From assembly GCF_013003965.1 (NCBI RefSeq), contig NZ_CP053069.1:2325419-2389418 (forward strand): 64,000 nt of DNA, written 5' to 3'. This DNA comes from Usitatibacter rugosus. GTDB lineage: Bacteria > Pseudomonadota > Gammaproteobacteria > Burkholderiales > Usitatibacteraceae. This document shows positions 54,948 through 64,000 of this stretch, piece by piece. Under the pieces are notes generated by a model. The model ran no database searches, was not told the origin of the DNA, and saw only the letters and a list, made by a program, of their open reading frames with translations. The translations under genes were made by a program, and so were the position numbers. Each line of letters opens with the position of its first letter. The first letter of the stretch is position 1.

Positions 54948-56600
54948 ATGACTGATAAACATGGCGCCGCAGGCGGCCTGCGAGGCATCGACCTCCTGCG
55001 CTCGCCCGAATACAACAAAGGCACGGCCTTCTCGGACGCGGAGCGCGATGCCCTCGGCATCCGCGGCCTGCTGCCCCCGTACGTCTGCACCCAGGACCAG
55101 CAGATGGACCGCGTGCTGGCGAGCTTCCGCCGCAAGACCGACGACCTCGAGAAGTTCATCAACCTCGCGGCGCTCCACGACCGCAACGAGACCCTCTTTT
55201 TCCGGCTCCTCGTCGACCATCCGGACGAGATGACGCCGATCGTCTACACGCCCACCGTCGGCCTCGCCTGCCAGAAGTTCGGCCACATCTTCCAGCGCCC
55301 GCGCGGCCTCTACGTGACGGCGAAGGACAAGGGCAACATCAAGAAGGTCCTGCAGAACTGGCCGGAGAAAAAGGTCTCGATCATCGTCGTCACGGACGGC
55401 GAGCGCATCCTCGGCCTGGGCGACCTCGGCGCCAGCGGCATGGGCATTCCCGTCGGCAAGCTGGCGCTCTACACGGCCTGTGCTGGCGTGCATCCCTCGG
55501 AGTGCCTGCCGGTCGTGCTGGACGTCGGCACCAACAACGAGGCCTTCCTGAACGATCCGCTCTACATCGGGTTGCACCAGAAGCGCCTCACGGGCGACGA
55601 CTACTACGGCCTCATCGAGGAATTCGTGACCGCCGCGATGGAAGTCTTCCCCGGCCTCATGATCCAGTTCGAGGACTTCGCGAACCACAGCGCGTTCAAG
55701 GTGCTGCAGAAGTACATCGACCGCCTGCCCACGTTCAACGACGACATCCAGGGCACGGCCGCGGTCTCGCTGGCCGGGCTGTTCACGGCGCTGCGCGTTA
55801 CCGGCCAGAAGATGTCCGAGCAGATGATCGTGTTCCAGGGCGCCGGTAGCGCCGCCACCGGCATCGCGAAGCTTGCGGTGCTGGCGATGATGCAAGACGG
55901 CCTCTCCGAAGCGGATGCGCGCAAGCGCTGCTGGCTGGTCGATTCCAAGGGCCTCGTCGTCAAGGGCCGCGCGGACGTCGCCGGTGAGAAGGTGCCCTTC
56001 GCCCACGAGCACGCGGAGGTCAAGACACTCGCCGAAGCGGTGAGGGTCCTCAAGCCCACGGCCATCATCGGCGTGGCGGCACAACCCGGAGCCTTCAGCG
56101 AGGAAGTCGTGCGCACGATGGCCGCGAACAACAAGCGCCCCATCATCTTCGCGCTGTCGAACCCGACTTCGAAGTGCGAGTGCACGGCGGAGCAGGCGTA
56201 CAAGTGGACGGATGGCCGCGCCCTCTTCGCCTCGGGCTCGCCGTTCGACCCCGTCACCCTGAACGGCAAGACGTACGTGCCGCGCCAGGGCAACAACTCG
56301 TACATCTTCCCCGGCGTGGGCATGGGTGTCATCGCGTCGCACTCCTCGCGCATCACCGAGGAGATGTTCATGCAATCGGCCAAGTCGCTCGCGGAGCTGG
56401 TCACGCAAGCCGACCTGGACCAGGGCTCGCTCTACCCGCCGCTGAAGACCGTGCGCGACGTCTCGTCCCACATCGCAGCGGCCATCGCGAAAGTGGCCTG
56501 GGACCGCGGCCTCACGAAGGACCCGCGTCCCGCGGACATCCTGGCGTTCATCAAGTCGAAGATGTACGACCCGCGGTACCCGGACTACACGAAGGGCTGA
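54948..56600 (+). CDS. maeA: NAD-dependent malic enzyme (SfcA/MaeA type)
   Basis: Oxidatively decarboxylates malate to pyruvate. The 550-residue length and the motifs match the large-type enzyme: GLPPYV-like [28 protein letters not shown], catalytic-site [15 protein letters not shown] and [25 protein letters not shown] (divalent-metal and malate site), and the Rossmann motif [17 protein letters not shown] 54948 has GGGAG nine bases upstream; ATG 54906 is in frame but in the leader. NAD rather than NADP is inferred from the family type. Confidence 0.94.
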   Translation: MTDKHGAAGGLRGIDLLRSPEYNKGTAFSDAERDALGIRGLLPPYVCTQDQQMDRVLASFRRKTDDLEKFINLAALHDRNETLFFRLLVDHPDEMTPIVYTPTVGLACQKFGHIFQRPRGLYVTAKDKGNIKKVLQNWPEKKVSIIVVTDGERILGLGDLGASGMGIPVGKLALYTACAGVHPSECLPVVLDVGTNNEAFLNDPLYIGLHQKRLTGDDYYGLIEEFVTAAMEVFPGLMIQFEDFANHSAFKVLQKYIDRLPTFNDDIQGTAAVSLAGLFTALRVTGQKMSEQMIVFQGAGSAATGIAKLAVLAMMQDGLSEADARKRCWLVDSKGLVVKGRADVAGEKVPFAHEHAEVKTLAEAVRVLKPTAIIGVAAQPGAFSEEVVRTMAANNKRPIIFALSNPTSKCECTAEQAYKWTDGRALFASGSPFDPVTLNGKTYVPRQGNNSYIFPGVGMGVIASHSSRITEEMFMQSAKSLAELVTQADLDQGSLYPPLKTVRDVSSHIAAAIAKVAWDRGLTKDPRPADILAFIKSKMYDPRYPDYTKG

Positions 56601-56617
56601 CGCTGGGCTTTTCGGGC

Positions 56618-58114
56618 ATGTTCCGCGACGAGGTCGGGTACGCGGCGCTGGTCGCGCTCGTGCTCGGCCTCGGGCTGCTCGCGCTCCGCCCCGCGGACCG
56701 CGCGAGCGTGCGCAACCACCTGGTGGTGCTGGTTCTCGCCGCGATCTGCGAGGTGGGTGGCCATGCGCTCGAAGGCAGCGCCGTGGGCCGCGTCGGCGGC
56801 TGGGTGGCCGATGCCGCGGCCATCCTCGTGGGCTTCATCGTCCTTCGCCTCGCGGCGATGTTCCTCTTCCGCGTGCTGCTGCCGGTGCTGCGCTTCGAGA
56901 CGCCGCGCATCATCGAGGACCTCGCGGTCTCCGCGCTCTTCGCCGCCTGGGCGTTGATGTGGTTCCGCCTCGCGGGCGTGGACGTGGGAAGCCTGCTCGC
57001 CACCTCCGCGGTCATCACGGCGGTGCTCGCGTTCGCGATGAAGGACACGCTCGGCAACGTGCTGGGCGGCGTGGTCCTGCAGCTGGACGAATCCATCCGC
57101 GTCGGCGACTGGGTGAAGGTGGACGACGTGTCGGGCCGAGTCGTCGAGATCCGCTGGCGGCACACGGCCATCGAGACGCGAAACCGCGAGACCGTCGTCG
57201 TCCCCAACGGATGGCTCATGGCCAACCGCTTCACGGTCATCGGGTCTCGATCGGATCCCAAGCCCGTCTGGCGCCGCTGGGTGCGCGTGAACGTGGACCT
57301 CTCCGCGTCGCCCACGGCGGTGTGCGCGGCGCTCGAGCGTTCGGTGCGCGATGCGGAGATCCCCAACGTCGCCCGCGAGCCGGCCGCGAACGCCGTGCTG
57401 CTGGAGATCGGCGCGCGCTACGGCACGTACGCGTTGCGCTACTACCTCACCAACCCGCAGGTGGACGATCCCACGGATTCCGCCGTACGCGCGCACGTCC
57501 TCGCCTCGCTCGAGAGGAAGGGCATGAAGATCGGCGTGCCCTACCAGGAAGAGCTGCAGATCCGCGACAACGAGGCGCACCGCACGCAGGCCGCGACGAA
57601 GGAGCGCGAGCGCAACAACCGCGTGCTGGCGCATTGCGAGATGTTCGGCACGCTCACCGAGGCCGAGCGCGACCAGCTCGCCTCCCGCCTCGTGCACGCG
57701 CCCTTCGTGAAGGGCGACACGATCACGCGCCAGGGCGACGTCGCGCACTGGCTCTACATCCTCGATGCGGGCCGGGCTGAAGTGCTGCTGGAGACGCCCA
57801 GCGGCCGCCGGCCGCTGGCCACCCTGCTATCGGGCAGCGTCTTCGGCGAGATGGGGCTGCTCACGGGCGAGCCGCGGCGCGCCACCGTGGTCGCGCAAAC
57901 GGACGTGGATTGCTACCGCCTCGACAAGTCCGGGCTCGAGGCGATCCTTCGAGCGCGCACCGATATCGCCGGCGAGATCTCGCGCATCCTCGCCTCGCGG
58001 GAGGCGGACCTCGTCACCGCGATCGCCGAGCGCACCAACGGAACGCCCCACGCCTCGACCTCCGACGCGATCCTCGGGCGCATCCGCAACTTCTTCGGCC
58101 TCGAGAAGGCCTAG
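56618..58114 (+). CDS. MscS-type mechanosensitive channel with C-terminal cyclic-nucleotide-binding domain
   Basis: A 498-residue inner-membrane protein. Four hydrophobic segments precede the MscS pore helix and beta domain (ATSAVITAVLAFAMKDTLGNVLGGVVLQLDESIRVGDWVKV, RHTAIETRNRETVVVPNG). The C-terminal ~130 residues are a CRP-like cNMP domain with the cyclic-phosphate binding motif GSVFGEMGLLTGEPRRATVVA, including the Arg that contacts the phosphate. This is the bCNG arrangement, in which gating may respond to cyclic nucleotide more than to tension. It starts 17 bases after the malic-enzyme stop, so the two may be co-transcribed. Confidence 0.9.
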   Translation: MFRDEVGYAALVALVLGLGLLALRPADRASVRNHLVVLVLAAICEVGGHALEGSAVGRVGGWVADAAAILVGFIVLRLAAMFLFRVLLPVLRFETPRIIEDLAVSALFAAWALMWFRLAGVDVGSLLATSAVITAVLAFAMKDTLGNVLGGVVLQLDESIRVGDWVKVDDVSGRVVEIRWRHTAIETRNRETVVVPNGWLMANRFTVIGSRSDPKPVWRRWVRVNVDLSASPTAVCAALERSVRDAEIPNVAREPAANAVLLEIGARYGTYALRYYLTNPQVDDPTDSAVRAHVLASLERKGMKIGVPYQEELQIRDNEAHRTQAATKERERNNRVLAHCEMFGTLTEAERDQLASRLVHAPFVKGDTITRQGDVAHWLYILDAGRAEVLLETPSGRRPLATLLSGSVFGEMGLLTGEPRRATVVAQTDVDCYRLDKSGLEAILRARTDIAGEISRILASREADLVTAIAERTNGTPHASTSDAILGRIRNFFGLEKA

Positions 58115-59592
58115 AGCTCTCCGACGGAGACGGTCGCGCGCCGCACTCCCGTGATCTCGACGCCCGCGAGCGCCCAGCCGTGGCCTCGCTCACGCATGCG
58201 GTTGAAGCGGAACTCGTAGGTGTCGCCGTCCACGAGGGCCTCGAAGGGGCCCGCGTCGCGGTAGAGCCGATCGGGAATGAGATAGGCATCGTGCCGTCCG
58301 CTGCCGTCGGTTCCCGGCACGTAAAGCACGTCGATGGCGCCCGGGACTTCGTGTCCTGACGGCCGCGAGATCGACACCCTCCGCGCCGCCTGGGTGACGA
58401 TCGATACGCCGATCTCCGTCCGGCCTCCCTCCGCCGCGGGCACGCTGCGAACCACGCGGCCCACGATCAGGGGATCGGCCGCGGAGCGGCGGATGCCCAC
58501 GAGGTCGCCCACGGAAATCTCGCCGCAATCGCCGAGCCTCCACGAGGCGCCCAGCCCGGTGTCGCTCACATCGACCCACCGGATGCTCCGCTCGGCCGAA
58601 AGAAACTGCGCGACGTCCCCGAAGCCTCGCGCCATGATCTCGGCGAGCCCGACGAAGGCCTCGGCTTCGAAGCCCGCGGCACGCCGCTCGGCTCGGGGCG
58701 TGAGCACGGAGCGCGAATCGAGCAGGCCCTGGCGCACCACGTCCAGCACGGCGACGTGCTCCTCGATGCCGAACTCGGCCGTGAAGCCCTCCGAAGGAAT
58801 GATCCGGCCGGCGTGGAACTCCTTCAGGGCGCTTCGGTACGCGGCCTCGATCGGCTCCGGCGGGAGATAGAGCGAGAGCTCCGCGCCGAGATGGCGTGGC
58901 CCGCGGCGAAGGCCGTCGCCCGAATCGAGGTCGGCTCGCAGCGCGGAGGCGGAAGGCGACTCGCGCACCGCGCGCAGCACCGGCATCCACAGCCACAGGC
59001 AGGCGTCGAAGATCTCGATCTGCTTCGCGTTGAGATTGCCGGTCGAGAACTTCGCGAGCAGCAGCGCGCGGAAGTAGAGCCCCTCGATCGAGCTGGCGAC
59101 CGGGCGGCCGTCGAACGCGAAGCGGCGCTCGTCGCCCTGCCGGCCGGTGGCCAGCGCGAGGCTCATGATGGCGTGCGTGCCGCGGTAGTCGTAGGGATCC
59201 TGCCGGCCCACGTTGACTTCGCATTTCACCGACTCGCCCAGGTAGAGCAGCGCCAGCGCGGCGACGTCGAGCGTGCGGCCGTCGGGCGTGTCGAACTTGC
59301 GGTCGATCGATTCCAGCAGGCGCTGGCCCAGCTTCGCCATGCGGCGGCTGGTGTAGTAGATCCAGGCGCTGGCTTCCTTCTCCTCGGCGTTCCAGGCGAG
59401 TGCGCTCCCGAGGAGGCGGCGCTTGATCTTGCCGATGAGCCCGTCGACGTCGGCATGCAAGCCGTAGTAGCCCGTCAGCGCGGCCTCGGTGAAGGTGCCC
59501 TTCAGCGTCTCGCGCAGCTCCGAGAGGTGGCGCTCGATGCTGGCCTTCTGCGCATCGACGCTCATCAGGGACGTGAATGTCGGGGTATTCAT
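58111..59592 (-). CDS. Protein of unknown function with PilZ-like C-terminal domain
   Basis: 493 residues, no membrane segment. The N-terminal ~350 residues are mainly helical and not recognised. The C-terminal part (about 355-470) has SIRWVDVSDTGLGASWRL, matching the PilZ [D/N]xSxxG motif, but the preceding arginine pair is RxxR rather than RxxxR, so cyclic-di-GMP binding is uncertain. It ends 4 bases across the convergent MscS stop, and its start overlaps the next gene's stop as ATGA. Confidence 0.72.
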   Translation of the reverse strand: MNTPTFTSLMSVDAQKASIERHLSELRETLKGTFTEAALTGYYGLHADVDGLIGKIKRRLLGSALAWNAEEKEASAWIYYTSRRMAKLGQRLLESIDRKFDTPDGRTLDVAALALLYLGESVKCEVNVGRQDPYDYRGTHAIMSLALATGRQGDERRFAFDGRPVASSIEGLYFRALLLAKFSTGNLNAKQIEIFDACLWLWMPVLRAVRESPSASALRADLDSGDGLRRGPRHLGAELSLYLPPEPIEAAYRSALKEFHAGRIIPSEGFTAEFGIEEHVAVLDVVRQGLLDSRSVLTPRAERRAAGFEAEAFVGLAEIMARGFGDVAQFLSAERSIRWVDVSDTGLGASWRLGDCGEISVGDLVGIRRSAADPLIVGRVVRSVPAAEGGRTEIGVSIVTQAARRVSISRPSGHEVPGAIDVLYVPGTDGSGRHDAYLIPDRLYRDAGPFEALVDGDTYEFRFNRMRERGHGWALAGVEITGVRRATVSVGEL

Positions 59593-60275
59593 CGCGATCC
59601 CGCCGCGAACGTGCGGTTCATCGCCCGATGGAAGTCCGCGGCGAGCACTTCGCCCGTCAGGTCCCAGGATGCGTGGATCCAGTTCGGGGTGTCCGGCCAG
59701 GGCCCGTCGTGCGCCGGGGACGGGGTGCCGGCGAGCGCCCGGCCGAGGCGCGCGACCTGCTTCCAGTCCTTGCTGGCCGGATGGTTCTTCTGGAACTCCA
59801 TCGCGAGCGTCCGGTACGACCCGGCATCGCCCATCCGGAACGCGACCTCGAGCTGCGCGAGGCGCAGCGATTCGACGGCGGGACACTGCTCGATCGCGAG
59901 CGACAGCAGCTCCATCGCGCGGTCGGGCTGCTCCTCCTCGAGGAAGAGCCGCGCGGCCTGGATCATGCGGTCCGGGTTCTCGAGGTCGGCGCTGGACTGC
60001 GCGGTGCACGGGAAGCGCGCCGCGATGTAGCGGTCCCGGAGCTTGCGCTGCAGGATCAGGTCGCCGTTGATCGTTCGCGCGGCTTGCGGGGCGTTGGACG
60101 GCTCGCTGGAGATGGGGCGATCCCAGGTAAGGTCGCCCTGCGGCGTCGTTCGCGGCACGGGCGCCGGGTCGGCGCGCTTTGCCACGCGCGGAGCGATGGA
60201 GGAAGCGCGACTCTCGAAGACCGCGAACGAGGCCACGGCGGTAGTGGCGAGGAGGACGGCATTCTGGAATTCCAT
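59589..60275 (-). CDS. TPR/FimV-like protein with N-terminal membrane anchor
   Basis: A 228-residue protein with GGAAG seven bases before ATG 60275. A short hydrophobic stretch (MEFQNAVLLATTAVASFAVF) is followed by a Pro-rich linker, then a helical repeat region (DLENPDRMIQAARLFLEEEQPDRAMELLSLAIEQCPAVESLRLAQLEVAFRMGD) typical of the FimV C-terminal or TPR type. It is translated just before the PilZ-like gene (ATGA overlap). A link to type IV pili or to polarity is plausible by analogy with FimV but not shown here. Confidence 0.72.
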   Translation of the reverse strand: MEFQNAVLLATTAVASFAVFESRASSIAPRVAKRADPAPVPRTTPQGDLTWDRPISSEPSNAPQAARTINGDLILQRKLRDRYIAARFPCTAQSSADLENPDRMIQAARLFLEEEQPDRAMELLSLAIEQCPAVESLRLAQLEVAFRMGDAGSYRTLAMEFQKNHPASKDWKQVARLGRALAGTPSPAHDGPWPDTPNWIHASWDLTGEVLAADFHRAMNRTFAAGSR

Positions 60276-60417
60276 CGGGACTTCCTTCACGGCGGGTCTG
60301 GGACGAGCCTCAGGGTGCGTCATCGGGCCGGGCGCGGCCATCGGGAAATCCCCGGCATCGTGCCTCCAAGTCCCTGAGAGGCAAGCGGCCGATGGCAAAT
60401 GGGCGCACGCTGCGGAG

Positions 60418-61500
60418 GTGAACGCCCCTCTCGCGCAGAGCATCCTCGACTCGCTCGATTCGCGCATCGCGGTGATCGACGGCGACGGCGCCATCCTAGA
60501 GGCCAACCCGTCGTGGGAGCGCTTCGACACCGCACGCTCCGAGCTCGGCCTGGGCAGCGCCAAGGTCGGCTCGAATTTCCTCGAGATCCTGCGCGAGGCC
60601 GCGCGCGGCGGGCGGGCCTTCGCGCCGGAGGGACTTAAAGGCATCGCCTCGGTGATCGCGCGCGAGCGAACCTTCGCCTCCCTCGACTACCAGGTCGAGA
60701 CGCCCAGCGGCACCCGCTGGTTCCGCGTGTGCGCGACCCCGCTGGAGGGAAGCGAGCGCGGCGCCGTGCTCTCCCACGCCGAGACGACCGAGCGCATGTC
60801 CGCGCTGGTCGAGCTGGAGGTGGCGCACGAGCGCCAGCGAAACCTCTCCAGCCGGCTGCTCTCCGCCCAGGAAGACGAGCGCCGGCGTATCGCGGGCGAG
60901 CTGCACGACGACATCGGCCAGTCGCTCACCGCGCTCAAGATCACGCTGCACCGCCTCGCCGCGCGAACCCCCGTGGAAGCGCGTCCGCTCATCGACGAGG
61001 GCCTGCGCGTCACCGACGACACCCTCGAGCGCCTGCGCCTGCTGATCCACGACCTTCGCCCGCCGCAGCTGGACGCCCTGGGCCTGGTCGATGCCCTGGG
61101 CTGGCTGGTCGAGCGCCAGCGCGACGCAACCGGGACCGACATCCGCTTCAGCTTCTCCGGCGTCGAGGAGCATCGCCCTCCGCCGGATATCGAGGTCGCC
61201 TGCTTTCGCGTCGCGCAGGAGGGCCTGAGCAACGCGACGCAGCACGCGAAGGCCTCGATGATCCTCGTGAAGCTCGCCTACGAAGACCCGCTGCTGAAGC
61301 TCGTCATCCAGGACGACGGCGCCGGGTTCGACGAGGCCGCCGGCCGGCGCTCGGCGATCCAGTCCGGCAGCCTCGGGCTGGTCGGCATGGAAGAACGAGC
61401 GCGGCTCGTCGGGGGCCGGGTGAGGCTCACCACCGCCCCCGGTGCCGGCACGACGTTGAGCGCTCAGTTTCCCTATCGCCATGCGAATCCTGCTGGCTGA
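60418..61500 (+). CDS. PAS-containing sensor histidine kinase, NarL family (HisKA_3)
   Basis: A 360-residue cytoplasmic kinase without membrane segments. PAS domain about 10-120, dimerisation domain with phospho-acceptor His163 in ERRRIAGELHDDIGQSL, and HATPase_c with NATQHAKAS, DDGAGFD and GLVGMEERARLVGG. The only usable start before the PAS is GTG 60418, and GGAGGTGA overlaps that codon, an unusual spacing. The last 20 bases overlap the response regulator gene in another frame, so the two form a coupled pair. Confidence 0.9.
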   Translation: MNAPLAQSILDSLDSRIAVIDGDGAILEANPSWERFDTARSELGLGSAKVGSNFLEILREAARGGRAFAPEGLKGIASVIARERTFASLDYQVETPSGTRWFRVCATPLEGSERGAVLSHAETTERMSALVELEVAHERQRNLSSRLLSAQEDERRRIAGELHDDIGQSLTALKITLHRLAARTPVEARPLIDEGLRVTDDTLERLRLLIHDLRPPQLDALGLVDALGWLVERQRDATGTDIRFSFSGVEEHRPPPDIEVACFRVAQEGLSNATQHAKASMILVKLAYEDPLLKLVIQDDGAGFDEAAGRRSAIQSGSLGLVGMEERARLVGGRVRLTTAPGAGTTLSAQFPYRHANPAG

Positions 61501-62137
61501 CGACCACGCGCTCGTGCGCGCGGGAATTCGCGCCCTCATCGAGGAGATGGAGGGCGCGACGATCGTGGCCGAGGCCAGCAACGGGCGCGAGGCGGTGGCG
61601 CTCGCGAAGGCCCACTCGCCCGACGTGGTCGTGATGGACATCTCCATGACGGAGCTGAACGGCATCGAGGCTACGGCGCGGATCCGCACCGAGGCGCCGG
61701 GCTCGCGCGTGCTCATCCTTTCGATGCACACCACCGACGATTTCGTGCGCCGGGCGCTGAAGGCGGGCGCCTCGGGCTACCTCGTCAAGGATTCCGCGCC
61801 TTTGGAGCTCCGCATGGCGCTCGACGCCGTGCTGCGCAACGAGGTCTACCTGAGCCCCCGCGTCTCGCGCGGCGTGGTCTCGGGCATGGTGGGCCGGGGC
61901 GCGGACGCCAGTGAATCGATGCTCGACGCGCTCACGCCCCGGCAGCGCGAGGTCCTGCAGCTGATCGCGGAAGGCAAGAGCACCAAGGAGATCGCCTTCG
62001 CGCTCTCGCTCAGCGCGAAGACGGTGGAGACCCACCGCGCGACCCTCATGGAACGCCTCGACATCCACGACATCGCGGGCCTCGTGCTCTTCGCCGTGCG
62101 CCACCACCTCGTGAGCGCCGACCGCCCCGACCTTTAG
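61481..62137 (+). CDS. LuxR/NarL-type response regulator
   Basis: A 218-residue regulator. The receiver domain has acidic pocket Asp7-Asp8, phospho-acceptor Asp53 in VVVMDISM and the conserved Lys in YLVKDSAP. The DNA-binding domain is a C-terminal LuxR helix-turn-helix (LTPRQREVLQLIAEGKSTKEIAFALSLSAKTVETHRATLMERL). It is the cognate partner of the kinase upstream by a 20-base overlap. Target genes are unknown. Confidence 0.95.
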   Translation: MRILLADDHALVRAGIRALIEEMEGATIVAEASNGREAVALAKAHSPDVVVMDISMTELNGIEATARIRTEAPGSRVLILSMHTTDDFVRRALKAGASGYLVKDSAPLELRMALDAVLRNEVYLSPRVSRGVVSGMVGRGADASESMLDALTPRQREVLQLIAEGKSTKEIAFALSLSAKTVETHRATLMERLDIHDIAGLVLFAVRHHLVSADRPDL

Positions 62138-62232
62138 CTGTTCCCGCCGGCGATACGATCGCATGTGCGCTACCGCACCGACGTTGGCACTTCCCGGAGC
62201 TAAGGTCCATCCGATAACAACAAGGAAAAGCT

Positions 62233-64000
62233 ATGGGCGCGGTTGAGCAGCTTTCCGTGAAATCGCCCCTGAAGACGGGAGCGCTGCAGGACGCCATCTT
62301 CAACAGCGCGCACTTCTCCAGCATCGCCACCGACGAGAAGGGCGTGATCCAGATCTTCAACGTCGGCGCCCAGCGGATGCTGGGCTACGCCGCGGCCGAT
62401 GTCGTGAACCTCATCACGCCGGCCGACATCTCGGATCCGCAGGAGCTCATCGCGCGCGCCGCGGCGCTCAGCGCCGAGCTGGACACGAAGATCACCCCGG
62501 GCTTCGAGGCGCTGGTGTTCAAGGCTTCGCGCGGCATCGAGGACATCTACGAGCTCACCTACATCCGCAAGGACGGCAGCCGCTTCCCGGCGATCGTCTC
62601 GGTGACGGCGCTGCGCGATGCGAAGGAAGCGATCCTCGGCTACCTGCTGATCGGCACCGACAACACCGCGCGCAAGGGCGCCGAGGAAGCGCTGCTGAAG
62701 GCGGGTGCGCTGCAGAGCGCGATCTTCAACAGCGCGAACTTCTCCAGCATCGCCACCGACGAGAAGGGCGTGATCCAGATCTTCAACGTCGGCGCCGAGC
62801 GCATGCTGGGCTACGCCGCGGCGGACGTGATGAACAAGATCACGCCGGCCGACATCTCCGATCCGCAGGAGCTGATCGCCCGGGCCAACGTGCTCAGCCT
62901 CGAGCTGGACACGACGATCACCCCGGGCTTCGAGGCGCTGGTGTTCAAGGCCTCGCGCGGCATCGAGGACATCTACGAGCTCACCTACATCCGCAAGGAC
63001 GGCAGCCGCTTCCCGGCGATCGTCTCGGTGACGGCGCTGCGCGACGCGAAGGAGGCCATCCTCGGCTACCTGCTGATCGGCACCGACAACACCGCGAGGA
63101 AGCAGGTCGAGGCCAACCAGGCGCTGCTCGACCAGAGGCTTCGCGACCAGCAGTTCTATACGCGCTCGCTGATCGAGTCGAACATCGACGCGCTGATGAC
63201 CACGGATCCGCAGGGCATCATCTCGGACGTGAACCAGCAGATGATCGCCCTCACCGGCCGCACGCGCGACGAGCTGATCGGAGCGCCCTGCAAGACCTTC
63301 TTCACCGACCCGGTCCGCGCCGACGCCGCGATCAAGCGCGTGCTGGCCGAGAACCGCGTCAGCAACTACGAGCTCACGGTGCGGGCGCTGAACGGCGAGG
63401 AGACGGTCGTCTCGTACAACGCGGCCACGTTCCATGATCGCGACCGGAAGCTCCAGGGCGTCTTCGCCGCGGCCCGCGACGTGACGGAAAGGAAGCGCTT
63501 CGACCGCACGCTGCAGGAGAAGAACATCGAGCTGGAGCACGCGAGCCGCATGAAGTCGGAGTTCCTCGCCACGATGTCGCACGAGCTGCGCACGCCGCTG
63601 AACGCCATCATCGGCTTCTCCGAGGCCATGAGCGACGGCCTGGTGGGCCCGATGAGCGAGACGCAGCGCGAATACATCGGCGACATCTTCTCCGCCGGCC
63701 AGCACCTGCTTTCCCTCATCAACGACATCCTCGACCTCTCGAAGGTCGAGGCCGGGATGATGGCCCTCGAGCTGGAGGCGGTGGACCTGGGCCTGCTGCT
63801 CGCCAACAGCTTCACCATCGTGCGCGAGAAGGCCGCCGCGCAGAACGTCGGCCTCGTGCTCGAGACGGGCAAGGACCTGGGCATCACCCAGCTCGACATG
63901 CGCAAGATGAAGCAGATCGTCTACAACCTGCTGTCGAACGCCGTGAAGTTCAGCTCGGAAGGCGGCTCGGTGACGCTCCGCGCCCACCGGGTTCCCCGAA
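62233..64000 (+). CDS. PAS-repeat sensor histidine kinase, 3' end outside window
   Basis: At least 589 residues, cytoplasmic. Two almost identical PAS domains (about 16-148 and 158-290), a third, unlike PAS (about 300-425), a HisKA domain with His450 in ATMSHELRTPLNAIIGF, and the start of HATPase_c (NLLSNAVKFS). GGAAA lies eight bases before the ATG. It begins 95 bases after the response regulator, so it may share its transcript. A C-terminal receiver, if present, is beyond the edge. Confidence 0.92.
   Translation, partial: MGAVEQLSVKSPLKTGALQDAIFNSAHFSSIATDEKGVIQIFNVGAQRMLGYAAADVVNLITPADISDPQELIARAAALSAELDTKITPGFEALVFKASRGIEDIYELTYIRKDGSRFPAIVSVTALRDAKEAILGYLLIGTDNTARKGAEEALLKAGALQSAIFNSANFSSIATDEKGVIQIFNVGAERMLGYAAADVMNKITPADISDPQELIARANVLSLELDTTITPGFEALVFKASRGIEDIYELTYIRKDGSRFPAIVSVTALRDAKEAILGYLLIGTDNTARKQVEANQALLDQRLRDQQFYTRSLIESNIDALMTTDPQGIISDVNQQMIALTGRTRDELIGAPCKTFFTDPVRADAAIKRVLAENRVSNYELTVRALNGEETVVSYNAATFHDRDRKLQGVFAAARDVTERKRFDRTLQEKNIELEHASRMKSEFLATMSHELRTPLNAIIGFSEAMSDGLVGPMSETQREYIGDIFSAGQHLLSLINDILDLSKVEAGMMALELEAVDLGLLLANSFTIVREKAAAQNVGLVLETGKDLGITQLDMRKMKQIVYNLLSNAVKFSSEGGSVTLRAHRVPR
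62278..63102 (+). repeat. Direct repeat, 426-base period, encoding duplicated PAS domains
   Basis: Copies at about 62278-62676 and 62704-63102 are nearly identical at the DNA level, differing at few positions (for example AQRML versus AERML; VVNLI versus VMNKI). The unit is 142 codons, in frame. Confidence 0.9.

Overview
The window is high-GC (about two thirds G+C by eye), densely coded bacterial chromosome. The order yceD-rpmF-plsX-fabH-fabD, the long arginine-rich RNase E, the tRNA-Leu(UAA) and the many PAS/GGDEF/EAL signalling proteins suggest a free-living betaproteobacterium. This is inferred from gene content and order; no database search was possible.

Layout. 1-3.5 kb (minus): start of a fatty-acid/phospholipid operon (YceD, L32, PlsX, FabH, FabD cut by the window edge). 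3.5-4.8 kb (plus): maf and an RsmI-like tetrapyrrole-type methyltransferase. 4.8-10.6 kb (minus): a four-PAS GGDEF-EAL protein, SppA, a Rieske protein, a HAD phosphatase and RluC, the last three or four overlapping. 10.6-14.7 kb (plus): rne with a long leader, then a DsbA-fold isomerase.

14.8-44.7 kb (minus) is the main accessory feature: an apparently single transcript of four genes joined by 4-base overlaps or a 17-base gap. In order of transcription these are a small exported protein; a 6,182-residue exported mosaic protein (HExxH region, alpha/alpha-toroid repeats, CARDB, FlgD-like Ig, two TolB-like propellers, FN3, F5/8-C, alternating Ig domains, C-terminal choice-of-anchor-A domain); a 3,409-residue exported RHS/YD protein ending in a PIN-type nuclease tip; and a 194-residue protein in the position of an immunity gene. 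The tip and immunity gene have lower G+C than the rest. I read this as a contact-dependent polymorphic toxin locus carrying a very large surface or scaffold partner.

45-51 kb: an orphan 112-residue gene, a low-molecular-weight phosphatase, a membrane protein, uvrB, a class I aminotransferase, a deacetylase, a terminator and tRNA-Leu(UAA). A low-GC HNH nuclease gene, probably acquired, sits 3 bases upstream of the tRNA. 51.8-64 kb: PsiF-like protein, BASS-type transporter, two lipoproteins, folE, malic enzyme, an MscS channel with a cyclic-nucleotide-binding domain, a PilZ-like protein with a TPR/FimV-like partner, a NarL-type two-component pair, and a histidine kinase with a nearly exact duplicated PAS domain, cut by the right edge. 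No CRISPR array, insertion sequence or rRNA was seen.
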